Source of the DNA: Glaciecola sp. XM2
GTDB taxonomy: Bacteria; Pseudomonadota; Gammaproteobacteria; Enterobacterales; Alteromonadaceae
Assembly (NCBI RefSeq): GCF_018595715.1
Contig: NZ_JAHEOJ010000025.1
Span: 190,300-254,299 of the forward strand
Direction: 5' to 3'
Length of the DNA stretch: 64,000 nucleotides
Part shown: positions 43,609 to 51,374 of the stretch, piece by piece
Layout: every line of letters begins with the position of its first letter
Position numbering within the stretch: the first letter of the stretch is position 1
The notes under the pieces: model-generated
Database searches by the model: none
The model's input: only the letters and a program-made list of their open reading frames with translations
Told to the model about the DNA's origin: nothing
Translations under genes and position numbers: made by a program

Positions 43609-44159
43609 ACGACGTTGTTGCTCATTTCGTCAATGATCTGCGAAAATTCATGAAGCTCAAGAGGCTTATGAAGGACCTGCATTGAGTCTTGCAGACTCGC
43701 CAAGTTGCTTCCCTTTTCACAAAACACAATAATATTCGGCTCGTATTCACTGACTTTCTTTAATTGTGAAAATACCGCTTGTGGTCGTGCCGACGTAGAT
43801 TCTGTATCTAAAATAATCAATGAGGGTCGCTTTGACGCAATTTCAAAACCCGCTTCAATACCACTGCTAAAACACGAAGTTTGATAATCAGCATCTCTTA
43901 AAATGCGGCGCGCGTGCTTACATAAATACACATCATTACTGACGACAACACAGTGTTCGTCTTCATCGTGCATCAATTCTTCTGGCACAGGCATACGATT
44001 TTGGGTGAGAAAGCTAACAAGTTGGGCCTCGCTCACACGATTGTTTCCGCGCCCTGGGAGTTTAAATGCTTTGAGTTTACCAGCCTCAATCCAGCGAATG
44101 ACAGTACGGGAAGTGACATCACAAATTTGCGCAACTTCACCACTGGAAAATGACTTCAT
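43605..44159 (-). CDS. Helix-turn-helix/receiver fusion protein
   Basis: A 184-residue regulator. Residues 1-55 form an excisionase/MerR-like DNA-binding domain (GEVAQICDVTSRTVIRWIEAG), in front of a receiver-like domain from about 68. In the receiver, D118 (LIILDTES) occupies the phospho-acceptor position and K165 (LHKPLE) the conserved lysine, but the acidic pocket is reduced to SND (74-76) and no clear T/S switch is evident, so phosphorylation is uncertain. N-terminal DNA binding with a C-terminal receiver is the reverse of most response regulators. AGAGG lies before the ATG. No histidine kinase is adjacent; it may respond to an orphan kinase or another signal. Confidence 0.82.
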   Translation of the reverse strand: MKSFSSGEVAQICDVTSRTVIRWIEAGKLKAFKLPGRGNNRVSEAQLVSFLTQNRMPVPEELMHDEDEHCVVVSNDVYLCKHARRILRDADYQTSCFSSGIEAGFEIASKRPSLIILDTESTSARPQAVFSQLKKVSEYEPNIIVFCEKGSNLASLQDSMQVLHKPLELHEFSQIIDEMSNNVV

Positions 44160-44327
44160 TAGCTACCTCTAACCTTTTAAATATCCACAGAACAACACTA
44201 TCGATAAAGTTTAAAGCACAGGTATTTTTTGTGACACAATCAAAATCATACTCAGGTATGAAAGTAGAGCGGGTTGCTGTTATCATCTGCATCATAACAA
44301 TAACGTCATGCCATTGGATTACTGTGA

Positions 44328-45530
44328 ATGAATCGGCAGCTTAAGGCCTTGTTTGACATCGCAAACAAAGACGAGAAATGGATTATAGGCACTATGAGCG
44401 GTACTTCTCTAGATGGCCTAGACATTGCCCTTTGCAAAGTTAAAGGGCACGGTAAACAAACCACGCTAGAGCTGGTTCATTTCACTACCCAGCCTTACCA
44501 ACAAGACTATAAAGACTTGATAACGCCTTTATTTGCCAACTCTGATGCAAGGCTTGAAGATGTGTGCCTAGCGAATACATGGGTTGCACATAAGCACGCG
44601 GCCATGATCAACGAAACGCTCGCAGGCTGGCATCTACAAGCAGATGACATCGATTTACTTGCCAGTCATGGTCAGACGGTGTTTCATGCTCCGCGCCATT
44701 CACATAGTCAGCCCAACATGCCTAACGCGACCTTGCAAATTGGCGATGGAGACCATATCGCCCAGCTCACCGGTATTATTACGATCAGTGACTTTAGACA
44801 AAAGCATGTCGCTGCAGGTGGAGAAGGTGCGCCAATGGTGAAGTACGGAGATTACTTACTGTTTGTGGACGATAACGAATATCGGGTACTGCTGAACTTA
44901 GGTGGGATAGCAAATCTTAGCGTTATTCCGCCAAAGGCCTATTTTTCAGACATTATCAGCACCGATACAGGGCCTGCCAATACGTTCATGGATGCACTTG
45001 TACAACAACATTTAGCGCCTAAACGTTATGATCATAACGGTGAGCTTGCCGCTAAAGGGGTGATTGACGACGCATTACTCACTAAATTGCTGACACATCC
45101 TTTTTTAACCCTGCCTTGCCCAAAAAGCACCGGTCAAGAGGCCTTCAGCATCACGTGGCTGAACGAGCAACTGACACAATGCAACTTGACCGACATCGCG
45201 CTTGAGGACATGTTAGCAACCTTATGTGCTTTTAGCGCTAAGTGCGTTGCCAACGCTATCAACCAGTTGATTCCTGCACAGCAAGCGTTAACCATATATG
45301 TGAGTGGTGGTGGTGCCCACAATGCGCAGTTATTGGCATACATAAACGCTTACCTGCCGAACGCCACGCTCAAAAGCATGAGCGCCTTGGGTATTAATGT
45401 GGATGCTAAAGAAGCCGCTTTGTTTGCCTTACTGGCAAATGAATGCATTTGCTCAGACGCCTCTGTTACCTTTGCTAACAGTAGTCATGCGCCTGCCGTG
45501 AGCATGGGCAAAATTTGTTTACCGAACTAA
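44328..45530 (+). CDS. anmK: Anhydro-N-acetylmuramic acid kinase
   Basis: A 400-residue kinase that converts 1,6-anhydroMurNAc to MurNAc-6-phosphate in cell-wall recycling. WIIGTMSGTSLDGLDIALC (18-36), ASHGQTVFHAP, ISDFRQKHVAAGGEGAPMV and the nucleotide-site VLLNLGGIANLSVI are all typical, as is STDTGPANTFMDAL. It forms an operon with nagZ (10 nt apart, GTG start), matching consecutive steps of the anhydro-muropeptide pathway. Confidence 0.96.
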   Translation: MNRQLKALFDIANKDEKWIIGTMSGTSLDGLDIALCKVKGHGKQTTLELVHFTTQPYQQDYKDLITPLFANSDARLEDVCLANTWVAHKHAAMINETLAGWHLQADDIDLLASHGQTVFHAPRHSHSQPNMPNATLQIGDGDHIAQLTGIITISDFRQKHVAAGGEGAPMVKYGDYLLFVDDNEYRVLLNLGGIANLSVIPPKAYFSDIISTDTGPANTFMDALVQQHLAPKRYDHNGELAAKGVIDDALLTKLLTHPFLTLPCPKSTGQEAFSITWLNEQLTQCNLTDIALEDMLATLCAFSAKCVANAINQLIPAQQALTIYVSGGGAHNAQLLAYINAYLPNATLKSMSALGINVDAKEAALFALLANECICSDASVTFANSSHAPAVSMGKICLPN

Positions 45531-45540
45531 TGGTCATCTT

Positions 45541-46563
45541 GTGAATACGCCTAATAACCTGATTATTTCACCAAGCACATTGCGACTTACACAGCAAGAG
45601 AAGCAGCTGTTTGCGCAACTTAACCCATGGGGCATTATTCTTTTTGCACGTAATATTGAAAGCCCCGAGCAAGTGCATGCCTTATTAAACGATATTAAAA
45701 ATACCTTACAGCGAGAATCGCTAGTGGTGCTGATTGATCAAGAGGGAGGACGCGTATCTCGCTTACCCAAAACGCACTGGCGTATTCCCCCGAGCCCACA
45801 AGTGTTTGCGTCGCTGTTTATGCAATCGCCACAGCGAGCAAAGCGTGCTTGTTATATTAATAATGCACTGATTGGCCACGAGCTCAAATCATTGGGGATA
45901 AACGTCAATTGTGCTCCCATGCTAGATATTCCGCAAAAAGACGCTGCAGACATTATTCATGAGCGAGCATATGGTGCAACGGTGCAGCAGGTCATAGCCT
46001 TAGGTGAGCAGGTCATTGAGGGTCTGCACGCTGCCTCGGTAGAGCCCGTCATAAAACATATGCCAGGACATGGCCGCGGACGCTGCGACTCACATTTTGA
46101 GCTACCTACGGTAGAGGCCGACATCGATACACTATCGCAAATAGATTTTGCGCCATTTCGTGCCTTTAACAAATGTTCGATGGCCATGTCTGCGCATATC
46201 GTATATGAGCAAATTGACGCTCAATTGCCCGCCAGTATCAGCAGTACCGTGATAAACGATATCATACGTGAAAACATTGGCTTTGATGGTCTGATCATGA
46301 CCGATGACATCAATATGCAAGCCTTGAGTGGCACTGTTGCGCAGCGTGCTACAGCGGCCATTCATGCTGGAGCGGATGTTGTTTTGCATTGCTCGGGTAA
46401 GTTAGACGAAATGCAAATGCTACAAGACGTGGCAACACCACTTAAAGGGAAGAGTTTGCAACGAGCAAGCTCTGCGCAGCAACGCGCGTGTGCAGCAATG
46501 CCCGATATTGACGTCAACGCGTTGTATCACGAATTAAACCAGCTACTGAGCACTCATGCATAG
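45541..46563 (+). CDS. nagZ: Beta-N-acetylglucosaminidase NagZ
   Basis: A 340-residue GH3 enzyme releasing GlcNAc from anhydro-muropeptides. The N-terminal NPWGIILFARNIE, the KHMPGHGRGRCDSHFELP loop with the acid/base dyad D183-H185, and the nucleophile D255 in GLIMTDDINMQAL are present. It starts with GTG at 45541, 10 nt after anmK. NagZ products also modulate AmpC-type beta-lactamase control in other bacteria; no ampR is seen here. A Cache-domain gene begins 10 nt after its stop. Confidence 0.95.
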   Translation: MNTPNNLIISPSTLRLTQQEKQLFAQLNPWGIILFARNIESPEQVHALLNDIKNTLQRESLVVLIDQEGGRVSRLPKTHWRIPPSPQVFASLFMQSPQRAKRACYINNALIGHELKSLGINVNCAPMLDIPQKDAADIIHERAYGATVQQVIALGEQVIEGLHAASVEPVIKHMPGHGRGRCDSHFELPTVEADIDTLSQIDFAPFRAFNKCSMAMSAHIVYEQIDAQLPASISSTVINDIIRENIGFDGLIMTDDINMQALSGTVAQRATAAIHAGADVVLHCSGKLDEMQMLQDVATPLKGKSLQRASSAQQRACAAMPDIDVNALYHELNQLLSTHA

Positions 46564-46573
46564 AGGAGCAATC

Positions 46574-47389
46574 ATGCGTCATTCTCATCAAAAGCGTCCA
46601 CAGGTATTACTGATTATTGATTTTTTAAGTGTCGTATTGATTTGTGCGCTGTTTATGTTTACTTCCTTTAACATTAGCGCGAACGAAGATGACTTGCAGC
46701 AGGCGAACCATACATTAGCACTAGAAAACCTCAGCCAGAGCATTGATGCTCGCATTGCTCAAATGAAGTTAATCGCCAAAACAATCGCTAACGATAGCCA
46801 CATTCACAACTGGGTAGATGAGGGCTTTAACGCTAAACAAGAGCCTCTTTTAGTGGAAAAGTTAGGCTTTTTAGTCGAAGAATATGGCTTAACAAGTGCC
46901 TCTTTTGCCGACAAAACCACCCATAAATATTGGAATCACGAAGGCTTTTTACGTGTACTGCAACCTGATATAGACACATGGTATTTCGCCTATTTGCGCG
47001 GTGGACAAGAGAATTTGATCAGCGTATATCACGACCAAAATAAGCACCGCGTGGATGTTTATGTCAATTATCAACAAACTGATGGGAATGGCTTATCGGG
47101 TGTAGCAACATCATTTGATGGCGTTGTGACGATGCTAGAAACATCCTCGTTTGCCCAACAGGGCGAAGTATACCTGGTGGATGCTCAAGGAAAGGTGCAA
47201 GTACATGCAAATGAGAGCGTCGCCGGCAATGCGACCTTACAAACTCTCTATTCAAGCAGCATTTCATCTAGTTTGCTCACACCAAACACCCCTAGTTGGA
47301 TTAGCGTGAGTGACAAGCAGCGAACGCGCTTAGGCGCCAGTTACATTCCAAGTATGGGGTGGTATCTGGTGGTCGCAATTGACGAGTAA
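46574..47389 (+). CDS. Membrane-anchored Cache-domain protein without output domain
   Basis: A 271-residue protein from ATG 46574 (AGGAG five bases upstream; an ATG inside nagZ at 46556 is less likely). One N-terminal helix (about 11-36, VLLIIDFLSVVLICALFMFT) is followed by a dCache-like extracytoplasmic domain: a long helix (LSQSIDARIAQMKLIAKTIA), then WYFAYLRGGQENLISVY and a terminal GASYIPSMGWYLVVAIDE, where the second PAS-like fold ends. Normally a second helix and a kinase, cyclase or MCP domain follows; here the protein stops after eight more bases of coding. It is probably a sensor module acting through a partner. It may share the anmK-nagZ transcript, hinting at a muropeptide link. 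Confidence 0.82.
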   Translation: MRHSHQKRPQVLLIIDFLSVVLICALFMFTSFNISANEDDLQQANHTLALENLSQSIDARIAQMKLIAKTIANDSHIHNWVDEGFNAKQEPLLVEKLGFLVEEYGLTSASFADKTTHKYWNHEGFLRVLQPDIDTWYFAYLRGGQENLISVYHDQNKHRVDVYVNYQQTDGNGLSGVATSFDGVVTMLETSSFAQQGEVYLVDAQGKVQVHANESVAGNATLQTLYSSSISSSLLTPNTPSWISVSDKQRTRLGASYIPSMGWYLVVAIDE

Positions 47390-47399
47390 AAATAAAAAG

Positions 47400-47464
47400 G
47401 CGGCTGTGTAATTAGCCGCGCTTTACCTATATATTGGTTTGGTTAAGGTCGCTAGCGGCCTTAA
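47400..47464. terminator. Two hairpins between convergent genes
   Basis: GCGGCT (47400-47405) pairs with AGCCGC (47414-47419), followed by a weak CTTTA. A second near-palindrome, TTAAGG...CCTTAA (47443-47464), overlaps the stop codon of the small lipoprotein. Either could terminate the anmK-nagZ-Cache unit or the S41/lipoprotein unit; T-runs are poor. Confidence 0.45.
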
Positions 47465-47862
47465 TTTGCTTCACATGTAACATTGGGGACGAGCACGAGC
47501 TGACCCGTTCTTTCATGCATGATGCTACACGTACCTTCGATTGTTTTTAAGAAAAACCGCTCTGCAGTGCCAACGCCGTCTACGCCACTGGAAATATCCC
47601 GCCCATTGATCACTTGCCCCGTAACATTGGATACGCGCTGGCGGTCTATCACCAATTCTGAACTATCAACGAATACATCGTTACTGACAGGGATATTCTG
47701 GCCATTGAAAAAAGAGGATAGTGCTTGTTGCACTGCTGCTGCATTTTCAGCGCTCGCTTGGCTAAATCGAGCGTTTTGCATATCTTGCTCTGTACTATTA
47801 CACCCTCCAAGTAAGAGGCCGCAAGATAATACGGTTATCCACATTAATGCACGTTTTTGCAT
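47461..47862 (-). CDS. Small outer-membrane-type lipoprotein
   Basis: A 133-residue lipoprotein: signal peptide with lipobox LLLGGC (C21), residue +2 Asn, so outer-membrane sorting is likely by the usual rule. The mature part contains GQNIPVSNDVFVDSSELVI and a cysteine pair (GTCSIM, NVTCEAN) that could form a disulfide. No family is recognised. Its ATG overlaps the stop of the S41 protease by one base (TAATG), a strong sign of translational coupling, so it may act with that protease as inhibitor, adaptor or substrate. Confidence 0.8.
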   Translation of the reverse strand: MQKRALMWITVLSCGLLLGGCNSTEQDMQNARFSQASAENAAAVQQALSSFFNGQNIPVSNDVFVDSSELVIDRQRVSNVTGQVINGRDISSGVDGVGTAERFFLKTIEGTCSIMHERTGQLVLVPNVTCEAN

Positions 47863-49481
47863 TAGTTCACTCCCTTACCCATCATTGATCGATCTTCGTT
47901 GATAATTGCGTCTAGATAAGGATTGGGGGTGCGGATGGCGCGACCATCTGGGTCGTTGCGATCACGCTTGTTCAGCGATGCAGGTTGAGGTGCGATGCTC
48001 GGGCACTCATTATTTTCAGCAAAATAAATCGCCGTGCTAAGTAATGCCTCATCCACAGAGCCCAGTGGGTTGCTAAAATCATCGGCAACCGTACATCCTA
48101 ATACTTGGTCTTGGAATACTGGGCTAGCCACGGGAGAAAAACCATCAGAAAACTCGCCAAACCCCTTGGCATTTACACCTTGAAACTGAATGGTAAAGTA
48201 GGTAGTGCCACAATTATCTTCTGGTACAAACCCAAACGGCTTGCCACAGGTTGTATCACCAATTAAGACCACTTCTACATCAATACCTAACAAGCTATTG
48301 ATAAGTGACTCACTGGCTGAGCAGGTGTTTTCACTAGACAATATGAAAACTCTGGCGAGCTCTGGGCTAGGAAGATCATTGCTGGTAAACACGCCGTTTA
48401 CGTAGTCAATTTCGCGGTCATAAAACGGCGTGCCCGGTGGATTAGCCGTCTTGCTGTTATATACTAACTGCTCAAATATGCGGTTATTGGTTTGGTTAGG
48501 GCCAGCAATCATGTATGCAATTTGCGAAGATAATGCGAGCAAGCCACCGCCGTTATAGCGAAGATCAATAATGACATCGGTTACCGTATCATCAACAAAG
48601 CGCTGAAAAGCCGAAATCAAACCAGGCTGCGCAGGGGATATGAAGGAGTTAAATTGCATATATCCAATACGGCCAGCAGCAGTATCAAAAACATTTACAT
48701 TTTGTACAGGGCTTAACGCAACCACTGTAGAGGTTAACTCAACGCTAAGTGGTTCATTTGACGCGGTCACAAGTTCAAACGTATGCACTGCCCCTGGGTC
48801 ACCTGAAAACAAAGCTGCATTGATAGCGTCGATTTCATCGCCATCATTGGTATTCACAAAGTCAATGCCATCAATCCGTTTTAAGCTTGCGCCTCTAGGA
48901 AGCCCAGCACGGGCGGCAGGAGAGTTTGGCTCTGTGTAACGCACAATAAGCTCTCTTGGCGCAGTATTGGCGACAAACTCCCATGAAATACCATACCCTG
49001 AGCTAGTGCCCGATTGCGTCCGTTGGTTATATTCAGCTGTCGATTGGCTAAAGTGAAAGTTATCTTTTAATTCGCCTGACGCTGTCACCGCATCGGTTTT
49101 TAACTGATCGAAGTAGTCAGGAATCGAAAAGTTATTAGGATTATTATCAGGTACTTCATCAAACCAGAGGTAGGTTTCATTGGTCCAAGAGCGCAACCAC
49201 AACTTTTCAGTCAACGCAGAGCCTGCTCTATCTGGAAACACTTCTCCGGTAAACGGGTCAGTTCCTGAGCGAGGCGCTTCGCAGCGTGCGACAAATTGGT
49301 TACTAGGTGCATAGACACCGGCGGTCCATGTAGGCTGACTAGGCGGCGGAGGTGATGTAGATGGTCTTTGAGGTGCTGGGCTGCTGTTGCCACCGCCTCC
49401 ACCACAACCTACCAATAACGAGGTAAAGAACAAGCCCATAAGGGGCAGAAAAGTTTTCTTAAATTTATGACTCATATACAT
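47862..49481 (-). CDS. Lipoprotein S41 (C-terminal processing) protease with PDZ domain
   Basis: A 539-residue exported protease. A lipobox LLVGC (C26) is followed by a GGGGG and proline-rich linker (27-50), then a helical N-terminal domain (LWLRSWTNETYLWFDEVPD), a PDZ-like segment (TEPNSPAARAGLPRGASLKRIDG, about 183-205) and an S41 peptidase domain with IIDLRYNGGGLL (304-315), nucleophile S388 in ENTCSASESL and the general-base Lys K414 in TTCGKPFGF. Cysteines at 387 and 412 flank the catalytic residues and may be disulfide-bonded. It is coupled to the small lipoprotein gene by a one-base overlap. ATG at 49475 (two codons on) is an alternative start. Confidence 0.88.
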   Translation of the reverse strand: MYMSHKFKKTFLPLMGLFFTSLLVGCGGGGGNSSPAPQRPSTSPPPPSQPTWTAGVYAPSNQFVARCEAPRSGTDPFTGEVFPDRAGSALTEKLWLRSWTNETYLWFDEVPDNNPNNFSIPDYFDQLKTDAVTASGELKDNFHFSQSTAEYNQRTQSGTSSGYGISWEFVANTAPRELIVRYTEPNSPAARAGLPRGASLKRIDGIDFVNTNDGDEIDAINAALFSGDPGAVHTFELVTASNEPLSVELTSTVVALSPVQNVNVFDTAAGRIGYMQFNSFISPAQPGLISAFQRFVDDTVTDVIIDLRYNGGGLLALSSQIAYMIAGPNQTNNRIFEQLVYNSKTANPPGTPFYDREIDYVNGVFTSNDLPSPELARVFILSSENTCSASESLINSLLGIDVEVVLIGDTTCGKPFGFVPEDNCGTTYFTIQFQGVNAKGFGEFSDGFSPVASPVFQDQVLGCTVADDFSNPLGSVDEALLSTAIYFAENNECPSIAPQPASLNKRDRNDPDGRAIRTPNPYLDAIINEDRSMMGKGVN

Positions 49482-49721
49482 GGACCACTACTTCATCTTA
49501 TTAAGGGCCAGACCGCTAGCCATAGACACTGGCGACCATATATTAATAATGCTTTACCCAAACTAATCATTCCAACGTGAGAATGAAAGTTTTTACAAGC
49601 GCCTAGCGTATAGTCTTTAGATGAATGTGGTCAAGAGAATCGGGAGTTTTAGCATAAAAAGGTGTAAAGTCACTAATGTTGATTGCGCAATGTCTCTTTG
49701 TTGTAGCATGCCAGCAGGCCT
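49482..49721. other. Intergenic region upstream of the S41 gene
   Basis: This AT-rich stretch contains the S41 gene's promoter region and the 3' trailer of the two tiny genes that follow. I see no further ORF with a ribosome site and no clear promoter. Confidence 0.4.
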
Positions 49722-49823
49722 CTAGAACCCCAATTGATTGAGTCGTACCAGCGTCACCATAACCACTAAAAAGTATCTACCAAAAGTCACTATTTGACTG
49801 TCGTTTTCTTCAAGTATTTTCAT
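49722..49823 (-). CDS. 33-residue membrane-type peptide, partner of the double-glycine peptide
   Basis: ATG at 49823 opens a 33-codon frame ending with TAG at 49722-49724. A strong GGAGG ribosome site sits nine bases upstream, inside the 3' end of the preceding double-glycine gene (5 nt gap), so it is positioned for coupled translation. The peptide starts MKILEENDSQ and continues with a hydrophobic segment (FGRYFLVVMVTLVRL, 14-28), enough for one short membrane helix. Tiny membrane peptides beside bacteriocin genes are often immunity proteins, but this one could also be a second peptide of a two-component toxin. Not recognised by family. Confidence 0.6.
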   Translation of the reverse strand: MKILEENDSQIVTFGRYFLVVMVTLVRLNQLGF

Positions 49824-49828
49824 GATTA

Positions 49829-49987
49829 TTAGCCTCCGTGCATCGCATCGTATAAACCGTTACCGATCTCGCTGCCAATCTTATCGAAGGCATTGCAACC
49901 ATATCCCGAAATGAAAATCGCCCAGACGCCAAGCGCAATCGCTCCACCACTAACATGCTCAAGGTGAGCTTGATTTAATTCAGTCAT
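49829..49987 (-). CDS. Double-glycine-leader peptide (class II microcin/bacteriocin-like precursor)
   Basis: A 52-residue frame from ATG 49987 to TAA 49829-49831. The first 15 residues, MTELNQAHLEHVSGG, match the classic leader (M-x-E-L-x-x-x-x-L-E-x-V-S-G-G) cut by C39-peptidase ABC exporters. The predicted core of 37 residues is AIALGVWAIFISGYG followed by CNAFDKIGSEIGNGLYDAMHGG: a hydrophobic Gly/Ala-rich segment, one cysteine and an amphipathic tail, like lactobin/cerein-type class II bacteriocins or quorum peptides. No C39 transporter is in the window, so an exporter must be encoded elsewhere. It lies downstream of prpF behind a hairpin. The ribosome site is weak (AT-rich leader). Confidence 0.75.
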   Translation of the reverse strand: MTELNQAHLEHVSGGAIALGVWAIFISGYGCNAFDKIGSEIGNGLYDAMHGG

Positions 49988-50014
49988 TATTTTTTAAATT
50001 ATGTTTTGTATTAA

Positions 50015-50037
50015 ACACGCCTTTAAATAAGGCGTGT
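50015..50037 (-). terminator. Hairpin after the prp operon
   Basis: ACACGCCT (50015-50022) and AGGCGTGT (50030-50037) form an 8-bp stem with a 7-nt loop; on the minus strand it is followed by TTTAAT. A second perfect inverted repeat, TTTAGTATC/GATACTAAA (50101-50124), overlaps the prpF stop. Together they probably end or trim the prp transcript; readthrough would transcribe the double-glycine peptide. Confidence 0.6.
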
Positions 50038-50119
50038 GACTGAATCATCGGTGATCTTGGGCTTTTTGAAAACTGTACGTGAGGCTAGAGTTTGTGCTCC
50101 TTTAGTATCAGAGGCGATA

Positions 50120-51292
50120 CTAAACTGGAATGCGCACAAACCCTTCCATCAAGACTCTAGCACTTCGGCTCATTGCCACCTTTTCAACCTGCCACTCACC
50201 GTCACTGCTAGTGGCGCTTGCGCCCACTGTTAAGGTGCCCGACGGATGACCAAAGGTTACTTGCGTGCGATCACCGCCGCCTGCAGCCAAATTCACCAAT
50301 GTACCTGGAATCGCGGCAGCAGTGCCTATGGCTACAGCAGCCGTGCCCATCATGGCATGGTGCAGTTTACCCATCGATAATGCTCGAACAAGGACGTCGA
50401 TATCAGATGAATTTACCGCCTTATCGCTTGAACTAACATAATCTTGTGGAGGCGCAACAAAGGCGATTTTAGGCGTGTGCTGGCGCTGAGCGGCTTCGGC
50501 TAAGTCGCTAATCAAGCCCATTTGCAAAGCGCCATAGCTGCGCATCGTTTCAAATCGAGCAAGTGCTTGTGAGTCGCCATTGATGGCACCTTGCAGTTCA
50601 GTACCGGTATAGCCGATATCTTTAGCGTTAAGAAAAATGGTGGGAATGCCTGCATTGATGAAGGTTGCATCAAACTCTCCAATACCGGGTACGACGAGCT
50701 TATCAACTAAGTTGCCGGTAGGAAAAAGTGCACCCTCACCATCTGCGGGGTCAACAAACTCTACCTTTACCTCAGCGGCTGGGAATGTCACACCATCAAG
50801 CTCAAAGTCCCCTGTTTCTTGCACCTTACCATTAGTGATTGGCACATGGGCAATAATGGTTTTTTCAATGTTTTGCTGCCAAATCATCACCTCACAAATA
50901 CCGTTTTGAGGGATCTTAGCTGCATCCACCAGCCCATTTTCAATAGCAAAAGAGCCTACCGCAGCGGTTAGGTTGCCGCAGTTTCCGCTCCAGTCAATGT
51001 GGGGTTTATCAATCGCTACCTGACCAAACAGGTAGTTAACGTCATGCCCTTCTTTATCTGCACGGCTCAATATCACGGTTTTGCTTGTACTTGATGTTGC
51101 ACCGCCCATACCGTCTGTATGTTTACCATAGGGATCGGGACTGCCAATCACCCGAAGCAAAACATCATCACGCGCCTGACCGGGGACTTGGGCCGGAGCA
51201 GGCAAATCATCTAGCTTAAAGAACACGCCTTTACTTGTGCCACCGCGCATGTAAGTGGCAGGGATTTTTTGTTGGGGGGCAAAAATCGTCAT
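50120..51292 (-). CDS. prpF: 2-methylaconitate cis-trans isomerase PrpF
   Basis: A 390-residue diaminopimelate-epimerase-fold isomerase. PATYMRGGTSKGVFFKLDDLP at the N-terminus and the late GGGDRTQVTFGHPSGTLTVG are diagnostic of PrpF, which converts the trans product of AcnD to the cis form used by the next step. Start ATG 51292 has AGGAA upstream; a longer frame upstream (to 51433) begins inside the acnD tail and is rejected. It is the last gene of the prp operon, 82 nt after acnD. Confidence 0.95.
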   Translation of the reverse strand: MTIFAPQQKIPATYMRGGTSKGVFFKLDDLPAPAQVPGQARDDVLLRVIGSPDPYGKHTDGMGGATSSTSKTVILSRADKEGHDVNYLFGQVAIDKPHIDWSGNCGNLTAAVGSFAIENGLVDAAKIPQNGICEVMIWQQNIEKTIIAHVPITNGKVQETGDFELDGVTFPAAEVKVEFVDPADGEGALFPTGNLVDKLVVPGIGEFDATFINAGIPTIFLNAKDIGYTGTELQGAINGDSQALARFETMRSYGALQMGLISDLAEAAQRQHTPKIAFVAPPQDYVSSSDKAVNSSDIDVLVRALSMGKLHHAMMGTAAVAIGTAAAIPGTLVNLAAGGGDRTQVTFGHPSGTLTVGASATSSDGEWQVEKVAMSRSARVLMEGFVRIPV

Positions 51293-51374
51293 GAGAATTC
51301 CTATAAAAAGAGAATAGGCAGAACAAGCGCTTGACCTGTTCTGCCTAAATTGCACGCGTATTGTTTTTGATAAA

